Position numbers and translations under genes: made by a program. This document shows, in pieces, positions 1 to 6,742 of a stretch of DNA of 34,849 bases. Location of the stretch: positions 1 through 34,849 of the IMG/VR virus record IMGVR_UViG_3300037882_001668. The stretch is one strand, 5' to 3'. The notes beneath the pieces are model-generated. The model did not search any database. It saw only the letters and a list, made by a program, of their open reading frames with translations, and had not been told where the DNA came from. The DNA comes from a virus. Positions within the stretch are counted from its first letter, which is position 1, and each line of letters starts with the position of its first letter.

Positions 1-99
1 ATAGATTTCAAACGTCATGTTGTTTTGTGGTAACGATCTCGACTGATTATTTTCAATCGTTATCACACTCGGGAAAATGATAAAGTTCGGGTTTTGCAG
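1..99. repeat. Terminal direct repeat, left copy (assembly overlap of a circular genome)
   Basis: These 99 bases are identical to 34751-34849, so the sequence closes into a circle with a unit of 34,750 bp. The length matches a common assembler k-mer. The repeat lies inside a coding frame that runs smoothly across the join. It is therefore best read as assembly overlap, not a biological terminal repeat. P22-like headful packaging would also give a circularly permuted genome. Confidence 0.9.
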
Positions 100-153
100 G
101 CTCTCGAAAAACTCGATTAAATCCCTCTGCTCGTTTATTTCTATTCGTTTCAT
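1..153 (-). pseudogene. NinB-like recombination protein, N-terminal part (gene continues across the circle junction at 34747-34478)
   Basis: An ATG at 153, preceded by GGAG four bases upstream, opens a 51-codon frame that runs to base 1. The next codon in the circle, at 34748-34750, is TAA. The same frame then stays open for 89 more codons to a TGA overlapping the ninG start. The motif RSLPQNNMTFEIY near residues 39-51 resembles the R-S-x-x-Q-N-x-x segment of NinB-type proteins. The two halves make one protein of about 141 residues interrupted once. The family assignment rests on this motif, the size and the position before ninG. The stop could be a real nonsense mutation, a strain variant or a base error. 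Confidence 0.6.
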
Positions 154-250
154 AATGCTCCAGCCAAGGCCCGATTAAATTTTCAGCACACCGAATTTCG
201 CTAGAATTTACAGCACCGCGTCTAATTACTAACGTTTTAAACATATACAC
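53..250 (-). CDS. Small hypothetical protein overlapping the NinB-like start
   Basis: This 65-residue frame opens at GTG 250 or, better, ATG 244, which has GGA eight bases upstream. Its first half (residues 1-33) occupies DNA not used by the NinB-like gene. Its last third overlaps that gene out of frame, which is a large overlap for this genome. The product is basic in the middle and has no recognised domain. It may be a real early gene or a chance frame. No function is assigned. Confidence 0.35.
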   Translation of the reverse strand: MYMFKTLVIRRGAVNSSEIRCAENLIGPWLEHYETNRNKRAEGFNRVFREPAKPELYHFPECDND

Positions 251-323
251 GATCCAAAAAAAACAATGCCGCTGTGACAGCTGTAAAAAATATAAAAATA
301 TATGTCTCGATTTTATCCGTCAT
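237..323 (-). CDS. 28-residue single-helix membrane peptide, paralogue of 4698-4781
   Basis: The peptide begins MTDKIETYIF, continues with a hydrophobic stretch of about 16 residues and ends LDRVYV. A strong GGGGG ribosome-binding site lies five bases before the ATG. The start is 12 bases past the stop of the primase-like gene. A near-identical 27-residue peptide is encoded on the other strand at 4698-4781, with the same first nine residues and the same LDR ending. Retention of the protein sequence in two copies supports a real gene. A short acidic/basic N-terminus plus one transmembrane helix suggests an inner-membrane micropeptide. Its function is unknown. Confidence 0.75.
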   Translation of the reverse strand: MTDKIETYIFIFFTAVTAALFFLDRVYV

Positions 324-334
324 GAAATCCCCCT

Positions 335-730
335 TTATAAATTGTATTTAATTTTTGCTCCTGCGGATCTTGCTACCGCTAACTTGTACCTGATTCGATC
401 TTTGTAGCTGATCACTCTCCCTTGTCTCTCGTGAGCCTCGTATATTTTAATTAAAATTAAATCTTGCTCGTACTCCCTAATAATTTTTTCAGAAACTGAA
501 AAACCACCGCGCTCAACATCTCCGAATAACTCATCTAAATCTAAATCTAAACAGCGGTATAGATCTAATCCATTTGCGCCGCACGCGAAACAATGTGCAA
601 TTATAGAGTTATCATGATTTTGTTTTATCGTCATTGCGAAATCTTTATCTTGATGCACCGGACATTTTGCTAACCAATTTTTACCACTTTTTTTTATGTT
701 ATTCCCGAGTGCCGACATTAAATTATGCAT
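335..730 (-). CDS. Primase-type zinc-finger protein
   Basis: This 131-residue protein carries a CHC2-like zinc-binding module: C23 and H26 in CPVH, then C47 and C50 in HCFACGANG. That arrangement is typical of the N-terminal zinc domain of DnaG/T7-type primases. The catalytic TOPRIM part is absent, so it may be a template-recognition subunit that works with the upstream helicase. The gene overlaps the helicase stop by eight bases, and AAGGGA precedes the start. The C-terminal half is helical and basic, without a recognised motif. A split primase-helicase is an inference from domain content and adjacency. Confidence 0.75.
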   Translation of the reverse strand: MHNLMSALGNNIKKSGKNWLAKCPVHQDKDFAMTIKQNHDNSIIAHCFACGANGLDLYRCLDLDLDELFGDVERGGFSVSEKIIREYEQDLILIKIYEAHERQGRVISYKDRIRYKLAVARSAGAKIKYNL

Positions 731-2216
731 ATTTTTTCATCCCTTTAGCCCACCTTATTTGGTCATGTTTCAACCATTTTCTTGTATCTTCACTGACCGA
801 CGAAAAATCCACATTCGCTGAAATCTTATTGGGCCACACTCCAAAACGCTGTTTATATTTGTTGGCTGCCCACCCTACCTTATACCCCTTCTCCCTGCTG
901 ATCATGATTAAATCACCGTAAAACCGCTCTTTCACTTCCCTTGATATCGTCTTGTTTGCGGCTTTTCCTCCAAGCTCGACAAGGTCACTACCGTCATCAA
1001 GAACCTCTGTATTACGCGCATACAATGCATTCCCACATGCTTTACAAACGATCCCAGACATCAACTGGTAGCATTTAGGACATTCACAAGTTTTTACCTC
1101 TTTCTTTTCTCGCGTTAACTCTCTCTCACTTGTCGTCTTATCCCCTGTGTCCAGGTGATCAGGAACGATATCTTCAGGATACCCAAATCGTTCAAAATTA
1201 GACGCATGATCTAAATATATAGCGTACTCCTTGCCCTCGGATAATCTCATAATCCTTCCTGCACGCTGCACCCATGTCGTTACCGATTTAGTAGGGAAGC
1301 AGTCTATAACACACCTTACGCGAGGTGCATCATAACCAGTGTTCAGGAGCCTAGAACACGATAGAACTTTAAACTCTCCCTTGTCATGCGCTTCAAACAG
1401 AGCCTGCCTATCTTCTTGGCTGAAATCGCAATCTATGTGCTCAGCACTTATCCCACTTTCAATGAACCTTCTCACTAGATCCCTTGAATGCGCCTTCGTG
1501 GGTGAAAAAGCGATTGTTTGCGAGTTCTCACCATGCTTTAGCCAGTTGTCGATAATACAACCAACAAGAATTCCACTTTGCTCTTTTGTCTCCCGATTGA
1601 TATCAGCCGACTTAAACTCGTTCGGGTTCTTAGATCCAATCTTACTCATGTCAATATGCGCCCCGCCAAAATACTTAACAGGACACAAATAACCTTTATT
1701 TAACAATTCTCTTGGTTCAATAGGGACTAGGAGATTGTTATATAATTTTCCCAAACCCTTCGAGTACGGAGTAGCAGTTAATCCGATAATTGGCACGTTA
1801 TTAAATTGCCCAATGATATCTTTAATTATCGAGTACTGAGAATGAGCCTCATCGACTATCGCTAGATCAAAATCAGGTATATATCGACCATGCTTATTAA
1901 CCATCGCCGCAATAGTCTGTATTGAACATATCTGAATAGGAGCGCCAGGATTAGATAACTCATGCTCAGATTGACGAACACCAAAATCTATACCCATTTG
2001 CTTAAATGTCGCTATAGATTGCTCAATCAACTGTATACGGTCACAAAAGAAAAAACCCTTTTTACCTTTGTCTTGGCATGATTTTAGAATAGAGCCAGCG
2101 ACTATAGTCTTACCGAAGCTAGTAGGTGCAGCAATTATCGGCCTTTTCCTACCAGATATAATCGACTCCCTAACCTGTCTTATCGCTAGCTCTTGATGAT
2201 GACGAAGAAGAATCAT
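723..2216 (-). CDS. Superfamily II DEAH helicase with C-terminal zinc ribbon
   Basis: The 497-residue product has the SF2 motifs in order: Walker A PTSFGKT at 31-37, DEAH at 122-125, LTATP at 146-150 and QRAGRIMR (motif VI) at 318-325. A Cys cluster at 378, 380, 383, 392 and 395 makes a likely zinc ribbon. It belongs with the XPB/type III restriction-like helicases that many phages place next to a small zinc-finger primase protein. It probably unwinds DNA at replication initiation or in repair. The start overlaps the preceding stop as ATGA. No nuclease domain is visible. Confidence 0.9.
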   Translation of the reverse strand: MILLRHHQELAIRQVRESIISGRKRPIIAAPTSFGKTIVAGSILKSCQDKGKKGFFFCDRIQLIEQSIATFKQMGIDFGVRQSEHELSNPGAPIQICSIQTIAAMVNKHGRYIPDFDLAIVDEAHSQYSIIKDIIGQFNNVPIIGLTATPYSKGLGKLYNNLLVPIEPRELLNKGYLCPVKYFGGAHIDMSKIGSKNPNEFKSADINRETKEQSGILVGCIIDNWLKHGENSQTIAFSPTKAHSRDLVRRFIESGISAEHIDCDFSQEDRQALFEAHDKGEFKVLSCSRLLNTGYDAPRVRCVIDCFPTKSVTTWVQRAGRIMRLSEGKEYAIYLDHASNFERFGYPEDIVPDHLDTGDKTTSERELTREKKEVKTCECPKCYQLMSGIVCKACGNALYARNTEVLDDGSDLVELGGKAANKTISREVKERFYGDLIMISREKGYKVGWAANKYKQRFGVWPNKISANVDFSSVSEDTRKWLKHDQIRWAKGMKKYA

Positions 2217-2437
2217 AGGTAGCTCTCATCTGTATACGGATTGTAAAACCCCTCTCGCCCTCTTACTTCGTACTTATCGTGATGAACGGCCTTGACTACT
2301 CTAAAGCCCTCTCTAGCGAGCTTAGAGAGATTTTCCATCTTGGTAGTATGTTGGGCTAGAGTTACACCGCGATTAATTAAAGCTTCCTCTAGAAAGCTCT
2401 CAGCACCTTCAAAACCATGAGTTAGCGTATCCATCAC
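2213..2437 (-). CDS. Hypothetical early protein
   Basis: A 73-74 residue protein starting at GTG 2437 or, more likely, ATG 2434, which GGAG precedes by five to eight bases. It stops in an ATGA overlap with the helicase start, so translation is probably coupled. It is mixed-charge with a predicted helical N-terminus (EGAESFLEEAL) and an aromatic, Asp/Glu-rich C-terminus. No known domain is recognised. Its position between two early genes points to a replication-associated role, but nothing more can be said. Confidence 0.7.
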   Translation of the reverse strand: MMDTLTHGFEGAESFLEEALINRGVTLAQHTTKMENLSKLAREGFRVVKAVHHDKYEVRGREGFYNPYTDESYL

Positions 2438-2511
2438 GTCTCCATAAAGGCGATCATCGCCTGAGCTATTGTTATATTATTATCTTTAGCGTGTTTTTCT
2501 ATCGCCATCAT
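2434..2511 (-). CDS. 25-residue hypothetical peptide
   Basis: A tiny frame beginning MMAIEKHAKDNN starts in the ATGA overlap with the stop of the upstream gene. It ends in a TGATG overlap with the next start, filling the only gap in this part of the operon. The amphipathic composition (AQAMIAFMET at the end) fits one short helix. Tight overlap at both ends is the main support. It may instead be a translational-coupling linker with no function of its own. Confidence 0.4.
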   Translation of the reverse strand: MMAIEKHAKDNNITIAQAMIAFMET

Positions 2512-2765
2512 TTTTGGCGAACTGGAAGTCTAGAGGCAGCACGATAAGCAGCGAATTTCATCGCCCTAGATTTTCCCTTCGCCACACTAGAAGGCTCTCT
2601 AAGCTCAAAGATCCTAGCATTTTCATCGCTTATCACTTTATTTTCTACGCGGTTTATCCAACCCCTCGTTGGAGGCCAGTCAATTCCCAACGCCCTTATT
2701 TGTGGTCTCGTCCAAGCTCCGGATGCTGTTTTGTTTTTCTCTATCCACTCTCTACTTACTATCAT
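2508..2765 (-). CDS. Small phage protein of unknown function, first gene of the leftward arm
   Basis: The frame is open from 2789, but the ATG at 2765 has GAGG at good spacing, so I start there (85 residues). The core GAWTRPQIRALGIDWPP resembles small phage proteins with a G-W-T-R/K-x-Q-L-x-x-L-G-x-x-W-P-P signature. I recall these only as uncharacterised. It is basic and probably binds nucleic acid or a replication protein. It is the first leftward gene after the divergent control region, so it should be expressed immediately early. Confidence 0.75.
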   Translation of the reverse strand: MIVSREWIEKNKTASGAWTRPQIRALGIDWPPTRGWINRVENKVISDENARIFELREPSSVAKGKSRAMKFAAYRAASRLPVRQK

Positions 2766-2878
2766 CGGTGTCCTCACATATATACGCAAAGGGTTCAGCT
2801 AGCTAAAAAATGGACATAAGTGCGCCAAGGGAGGTTGTAAAAACAACCAAACCCGAGGCTTTCAAAATACACGCATTA

Positions 2879-2938
2879 GGGACGAGCTGAGCCGTGTTTT
2901 TTGCCAAGGTCTTTCTCCTTGGTTAGAGACTTGTTCCC
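2879..2938. other. Nested stem-loop of unknown role
   Basis: GGGACGAG at 2879-2886 pairs with CTTGTTCCC at 2930-2938, with one bulge and one G-U pair. Inside lies CCAAGG-7 nt-CCTTGG at 2904-2922. It could fold as RNA from either strand. On the minus strand it would be in the leader of the helicase operon. It matches no ribozyme or riboswitch core I know. Confidence 0.35.
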
Positions 2939-3137
2939 GCTAGGGGCTATCAGGGCTCTCTACGCGATCTGTAGTTAGGGGAAGGAATTACCCAATCGAC
3001 CCGCTCAGCATCGCGATGCCACCCTTTACGCTGTGATAACAATTTTCTTGTAGCGTCAATCCGGTAATAGCCCCAATTGGCGAATAAAAGCTATTAAAGA
3101 AACGTGTGGTAACTATGAATGAATTTTAGGCGAAAAA

Positions 3138-3235
3138 AAAGGCTAATTAGTTATCAAGCCCAGTGGGTAAAGGCAGTTCAGGGACAATTGGTAATTAAAC
3201 CCGTGAGCCTCTGGACCTGATACTAATTAACCTTT
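3138..3235. other. Long imperfect inverted repeat, candidate structured RNA or cruciform
   Basis: Bases 3138-3156 and 3218-3235 pair over 17 bp with one mismatch and one bulged T. The 61 bases between contain further short complementary pieces (CCAG/CTGG, GGC/GCC). AATTGGT at 3186-3192 can also pair with ACCAATT at 3237-3243, giving an alternative fold. No gene lies here. A non-coding RNA, an origin element or paired operators would fit. Confidence 0.45.
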
Positions 3236-3484
3236 AACCAATTAATTCAAACTTTCCTAAAGACGTTACCAATCGCCTGTAAAAATTATAGTTATCTCTA
3301 AAATTATTGCAAGTCTTTTGCTGGCATTGTTGCCATTAAAAATAGTAAATCGAAATGCTATATATAGACGCATATATAGACGCAGTAACTCAGAAAATCA
3401 TCTACGCAAAATCACTCTGTAAATCAACACCCCCCTTTATACTATTTTTCACTATACATTCTATTGCATATAGTAAAACAGTAT

Positions 3485-3513
3485 TTCACAAGTTGAATAT
3501 ACTTTATTATTAT
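3485..3513 (+). promoter_or_regulatory. Sigma70-type promoter of the rightward arm
   Basis: TTCACA (3485-3490) and TATTAT (3508-3513) are separated by exactly 17 bases and each matches the consensus at five of six positions. Transcription would start near 3520, about 40 bases before the first well-placed start codon at 3562. This rules out upstream in-frame starts for that gene. It is the best promoter in the divergent region. Confidence 0.7.
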
Positions 3514-3561
3514 ATGCTCAATAGATCGGGAAATGGTTCTCGATGCGAGGAGAGCAAGAGT

Positions 3562-4122
3562 ATGATTACAGCGTATCACGGAATAGGCGCTTTCAGAGGT
3601 CAGAAAAACCCTCTAGCCCTAGCTCGGGCGCTGAAGATGGTTGAGACTGGCGTAGAGATATGCGCCAGTCATCAAGCCATAGGCGCCTTCGGGGCAGTGG
3701 TATACGGCCACTGCCGCGCGGCATTCGCGCTTGACGTGTACTCGGAAATCGGCGAGAACGGTGAGAGGTATGCAACAGGAATCACCGAGGGCGTGCAGCA
3801 ATGCCCCCCGAATACATCAGACGATTATTTTAGCCTGATCGCAGGGCGTGATGCGGATGAGTGGCAGGTTAAATATCATTCGGAAGCTTGGGTCACTACA
3901 GTCAAAGTTTCTGCGTTGTGGGTCAAGTCGTGGGCATCACCGCAGGTTTTCAGAACAGCAGAACTGCTCGCAAAACGGCGAGGTGTAGAGTTGCACGTAA
4001 TAGACAGTCGTATATCAAGTACGACTCTGCTCAAAAATATAGCTATAGAAAATACCAGTTTTAAAACCGGCAAAAACCCAAAAATGGCCGATATTTGGCC
4101 GAGAATAGGAGTAGCAAAATGA
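3562..4122 (+). CDS. First gene of the rightward arm, unknown function
   Basis: The frame is open from 3355, but a promoter lies at 3485-3513. GAGGAG precedes ATG 3562, so I start there (186 residues). I recognise no domain. The short motif IGAF occurs twice (near residues 6 and 35). The rest is a mixed soluble sequence with aromatic residues around WVTTVKVSALW. The first half is markedly richer in G+C than the neighbouring genes and contains a perfect 8-bp stem (3693-3700 with 3708-3715). This suggests separate acquisition. As the first immediate-early gene it could be a host-takeover or anti-defence protein, but that is inference from position only. Confidence 0.7.
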   Translation: MITAYHGIGAFRGQKNPLALARALKMVETGVEICASHQAIGAFGAVVYGHCRAAFALDVYSEIGENGERYATGITEGVQQCPPNTSDDYFSLIAGRDADEWQVKYHSEAWVTTVKVSALWVKSWASPQVFRTAELLAKRRGVELHVIDSRISSTTLLKNIAIENTSFKTGKNPKMADIWPRIGVAK

Positions 4123-4454
4123 TCATCAATCTAACACAACACCCAGCAACATCAGAACAACTCGCTGCGGGCGTAGTTGATATGAAAGGGTCAAAACTGG
4201 AAGCGTTGAAAGATGCTTTAACGTTCGACTCTATACCTTCGCGCGACGATATTGCTGCGCGGGCAGAGTATATAGCAGAGCTGGCAGCTATGTATGATAT
4301 GTCTGATAGTGACGACAGCGTCGGTATATATCCTCGAACTGCAATGATCGGTGGTGCTCCTTTTTTGATGAGTGCGCTTGAGAGTGCCTTGATGGATCGT
4401 TTTATATCGCCTCTTTATGCTTTTTCTGTTATACGGCCGGTCTATCATGAATAA
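4119..4454 (+). CDS. NLTQH-type conserved phage protein of unknown function
   Basis: ATG 4119 overlaps the previous stop as ATGA and has AGGAG seven bases upstream, so I use it over an upstream in-frame start. The 111-residue product begins MIINLTQHPAT. It has a central acidic region and a late AMIGGAPFLM segment followed by PLYAFS. I recall this layout from uncharacterised proteins of phages and bacteria. It has no catalytic motif I can name and no signal peptide or membrane helix. The context is an early gene of unknown role. Confidence 0.75.
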   Translation: MIINLTQHPATSEQLAAGVVDMKGSKLEALKDALTFDSIPSRDDIAARAEYIAELAAMYDMSDSDDSVGIYPRTAMIGGAPFLMSALESALMDRFISPLYAFSVIRPVYHE

Positions 4455-4500
4455 CCCTAATCAATCGGCGACCCGCACCACATTACAGATAGGATTTAAA

Positions 4501-4701
4501 ATGCACGAATTCGAAACATGTTTGGGGACTGATGAAATATCAGTCAGGGTAGTTTATGATTTTGATGATGTTGGCGCTAAAATTTCTGGCGTTTTTGTTG
4601 TGAATTTGTGGGCTAAAAATATTATTGATATTTTAAATTCTGAGACGATTGAGAAATTAGTCTCAGAATGTAACGCCGAAATTGAGGAGTGGGTTATATG
4701 A
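4501..4701 (+). CDS. Small conserved phage protein of unknown function
   Basis: I start at ATG 4501, which follows AGGA by six to seven bases. The frame is also open from ATG 4447 and from 4417. The 66-residue product (MHEFETCLGT...) is acidic with a beta-rich N-terminal half and a helical, Glu-rich C-terminus ending in EEWVI. Similar short proteins starting M-x-E-F-E-T are common in phage early regions without known function. Its stop overlaps the next start as ATGA. Confidence 0.7.
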   Translation: MHEFETCLGTDEISVRVVYDFDDVGAKISGVFVVNLWAKNIIDILNSETIEKLVSECNAEIEEWVI

Positions 4702-4781
4702 CTGACAAAATAGAAACATATATTTTTTTATTTTTTTCAACGGTTACATGTACTTTATTAATTTTAGATAGATTTGTATAG
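4698..4781 (+). CDS. 27-residue single-helix membrane peptide, paralogue of 237-323
   Basis: This peptide starts in an ATGA overlap with the preceding gene and ends nine bases before the ERF gene. It shares MTDKIETYIF with the minus-strand peptide at 237-323, differs through a conserved-type hydrophobic helix, and ends LDRFV. The pairwise match between two strands and two operons is far too strong for chance. It is expected in the inner membrane. Roles such as superinfection exclusion or modulation of a membrane-bound host protein are possible but untested. Confidence 0.75.
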   Translation: MTDKIETYIFLFFSTVTCTLLILDRFV

Positions 4782-4790
4782 AGAGGAAAC

Positions 4791-5369
4791 ATGAATATTT
4801 TCCAACGCATTAATTTAGTTATGCGAGATGCTGAGTACATAAAAAAGGGATCGGCGGGTCAGGGGACAGGTGTTTTGTACGATGAGGTTATAGCAATGCT
4901 GCGAGGTTTGCTGATAAAAAACGGCATCGTTTTAACTGTCGATATTTTAGCAGACAATTCTAGATCCGTTGGAGAGAAAAAAAATTATGTATACGAGGGG
5001 TATTATAAAATATCGTATATTAATATCGAGAAACCAGACGACAGATTAGAGTCGTTTGTTACAGCGCACGCGATGGACTCTGGAGACAAGGCCCCTGGAA
5101 AAGCAATTACATACGCGACAAAAATTAGTATTCTAAAAGTTTTTGCGCTAGAGACCGGCGTGAATGATGAATCTCGCAGTTATGAATCTAGTTTGCCAGA
5201 AATTATTACTGAGTCTGAAGCTGAAAATTTAAAAAAATTAATTGAGGAAGCGGGGGCTGATTTAAAATTATTTTGTAAAAACTTCGGATGCTCATCACCT
5301 GATTTGTTGCCGAAAAAATCATTGATACGAGCGCGCGCAATGTTAAACGCAAAAAAGGGGCAAAAATAA
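4791..5369 (+). CDS. erf: ERF-family single-strand annealing protein
   Basis: The 192-residue product matches the ERF superfamily. It has an N-terminal region of alternating helix and strand and the typical segment GDKAPGKAITYATK near residues 97-110, followed by KISILKVFALETG. A helical C-terminal region probably mediates partner contacts. ERF proteins anneal complementary single strands during phage recombination and repair. The next gene is a YqaJ-type exonuclease and SSB lies just beyond, a standard recombination set. AGAGG precedes the ATG. The stop overlaps the next start as TAATG. Confidence 0.9.
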   Translation: MNIFQRINLVMRDAEYIKKGSAGQGTGVLYDEVIAMLRGLLIKNGIVLTVDILADNSRSVGEKKNYVYEGYYKISYINIEKPDDRLESFVTAHAMDSGDKAPGKAITYATKISILKVFALETGVNDESRSYESSLPEIITESEAENLKKLIEEAGADLKLFCKNFGCSSPDLLPKKSLIRARAMLNAKKGQK

Positions 5370-6169
5370 TGAGTGAATTGCAAGAGCTGAAAGACGCGTT
5401 GAGCGAACACAAGTACGAGTTAAACTCGATTTTAGAAAATGATGATAATTTTGCGCGCGATGAAGGCGCTTATTTTCCAAAAAAATATAGTGAAATGAAA
5501 ATTGAGGCGCTGAATCATGTTATAGATAGTCTCGAAATTAAAATAGCGAACTTGACGTCGATTATAATCACAAGCGATATTGAGCAGGGTAGTGATGAGT
5601 GGTTAGATATGCGTATGGGCGTGATCACTGCGAGCAGATTTTCAGACGTGCTCGCGGGCGGCGCAGGTAAAACACGTCTAGCATACATGTATCAGTTAGC
5701 AGCGGAAACTCTCACGAGAGAGAGGCAGGATTTTTTTACAAGTCCCGCAATGGAATGGGGCACAAAAACAGAGCCAGCGGCTAGAGAAATGTACGAAATG
5801 GTGAGCGGAAATTTAGTTGAGCAAGTTTCTTTTATTAAATTTTCTGGAAAAAATATCGGATGCAGTCCGGATGGTTTAATAAATGATGATGGACTAATAG
5901 AAATAAAATGCCCAAAAACGTCTACACAAATTGAAACTGTTTTATCTGGTAAAATGCCAAAAATCCACACGGCGCAGGTACAGGGCCAGCTGTGGGTTAG
6001 TGGTCGAGAGTGGTGTGATTTTGTGTCATTTGATCCGCGAATTGAAAATGAAAACAGTTTTTTTTGTCAGCGAATTTATAGAGACGAAAAATACATTGCT
6101 GATTTAGACTCGGCATGTTTAAAATTTTGTGACGAGCTAGAAGCCATTTTAAAAATAGTAGGAGGTTAA
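5369..6169 (+). CDS. YqaJ/lambda-Exo-like recombination exonuclease
   Basis: The catalytic domain begins near residue 70 with EQGSDEWLDMRMGVITASRF, the usual opening of YqaJ viral recombinases. It contains the PD-(D/E)xK residues in CSPDGLI and GLIEIKCPK. It continues with QVQGQLWVSGREWCDF, also typical. The enzyme would resect double-stranded ends for the ERF protein. Residues 1-65 form an extra charged, probably coiled-coil extension (ELQELKDALSEHKYEL...) not usual in this family. The gene overlaps erf by one base. Confidence 0.9.
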   Translation: MSELQELKDALSEHKYELNSILENDDNFARDEGAYFPKKYSEMKIEALNHVIDSLEIKIANLTSIIITSDIEQGSDEWLDMRMGVITASRFSDVLAGGAGKTRLAYMYQLAAETLTRERQDFFTSPAMEWGTKTEPAAREMYEMVSGNLVEQVSFIKFSGKNIGCSPDGLINDDGLIEIKCPKTSTQIETVLSGKMPKIHTAQVQGQLWVSGREWCDFVSFDPRIENENSFFCQRIYRDEKYIADLDSACLKFCDELEAILKIVGG

Positions 6170-6170
6170 A

Positions 6171-6359
6171 ATGGGAAACACAATGACAGTACGCGAATTC
6201 ATCGAAAAAAATTATGCGGGAAACCAGCGGGAATTTGCGCGAGCGCATAAAATTGCACCCGCTCTGGTTTCTCAATGGATTAGAAAAAAATTCATTGTTG
6301 TGGATGAAAACAATATGTATAGTTTTAGAAAAACACTAACAACAAAAAACGAGGAATAA
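6171..6359 (+). CDS. Small Cro/YdaS-like helix-turn-helix protein
   Basis: A perfect GGAGG lies six bases before ATG 6171. The 62-residue product has one helix-turn-helix: NQREFARAHKIAPALVSQWI, with the turn at HKIAP and a likely recognition helix ALVSQWIRK. Size and layout fit Cro-like or YdaS-like DNA-binding proteins. It lies between the exonuclease and SSB genes. It may repress one of the arms, perhaps through the palindromes in 2766-3484. It is not enough by itself to argue for lysogeny. Confidence 0.75.
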   Translation: MGNTMTVREFIEKNYAGNQREFARAHKIAPALVSQWIRKKFIVVDENNMYSFRKTLTTKNEE

Positions 6360-6364
6360 AAAAA

Positions 6365-6742
6365 ATGTTTACACAATTAGTAAGGATTGGAAGAGATGCA
6401 GAATTACGCACAACCCAAAACGGCGAGAGCGTTTGTTCTCTAGCGTGCGCGTACGATATAGGGTTTGGAGATCGGAAAGAAACTGTTTGGATTAGTGGGG
6501 CGCTGTGGGGCAAACGTGCGGAATCATTAGTGCATTATTTAAAAAAAGGAATTCAGGCTATGATCGTTTTTGACGATGTTAAGCCGGAAATTTACAACGA
6601 AAAAGCGAGCTTAAAGGGCCGCATAGTTGAAATAAAATTGTGCGGCAAAAAGCCGGAGCAATCATCCCAAGCGCCGATCAAGCCGCGACCAGCACCAGTG
6701 CAACAACAAGCAACTGATTTTGACGATGATATACCGTTTTAA
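6365..6742 (+). CDS. ssb: Single-stranded DNA-binding protein
   Basis: The product has 125 residues. Residues 1-95 resemble an OB fold, with the usual opening LVRIGRDAELRTTQNGESVC and a later VEIKLCG. A Pro/Gln-rich linker leads to the acidic tip DFDDDIPF, the standard SSB tail that recruits partner proteins. It completes an ERF-exonuclease-SSB recombination module. It is shorter than bacterial SSBs, as is common in phages. The start is six bases past the previous stop. Confidence 0.9.
   Translation: MFTQLVRIGRDAELRTTQNGESVCSLACAYDIGFGDRKETVWISGALWGKRAESLVHYLKKGIQAMIVFDDVKPEIYNEKASLKGRIVEIKLCGKKPEQSSQAPIKPRPAPVQQQATDFDDDIPF

Larger units (their letters stand above)
2766..3484. promoter_or_regulatory. 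Gene-free divergent control region rich in inverted repeats (candidate origin/operator region)
   Basis: About 720 bases separate the leftward and rightward arms and hold no plausible gene. The left part has two small hairpins (2833-2848, 2904-2922), the second nested in an 8-bp stem (2879-2886 with 2930-2938). Further right are the perfect palindrome GCATCGCGATGC (3008-3019), TAATAGC/GCTATTA arms (3065-3071, 3089-3095), a 17-bp stem (3138-3156 with 3218-3235) and the operator-like TGGCATTGTTGCCA (3322-3335). Promoters, operators, a replication origin or a small RNA are all possible. I could not identify a convincing leftward promoter. Confidence 0.6.

Noticed and set aside
1-99. Terminal repeat as an attachment site or true packaging terminal repeat
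   Set aside because: Coding frames run straight through it, no integrase is present, and the length fits assembler overlap.
1339-1692. Plus-strand open frame within the helicase gene
   Set aside because: It is antisense to a gene with clear SF2 motifs and has no ribosome-binding site or recognisable domain; it is a shadow frame.
2879-2938. Hammerhead or other known ribozyme in the structured leader
   Set aside because: On the minus strand CTGATAG beside a stem looked suggestive, but the required CTGANGA and GAAA core is absent.
3355-3561. Long N-terminal extension of the first rightward gene
   Set aside because: A good sigma70-type promoter lies inside it (3485-3513), the translated extension is low-complexity and aromatic-rich, and ATG 3562 has a proper ribosome-binding site.
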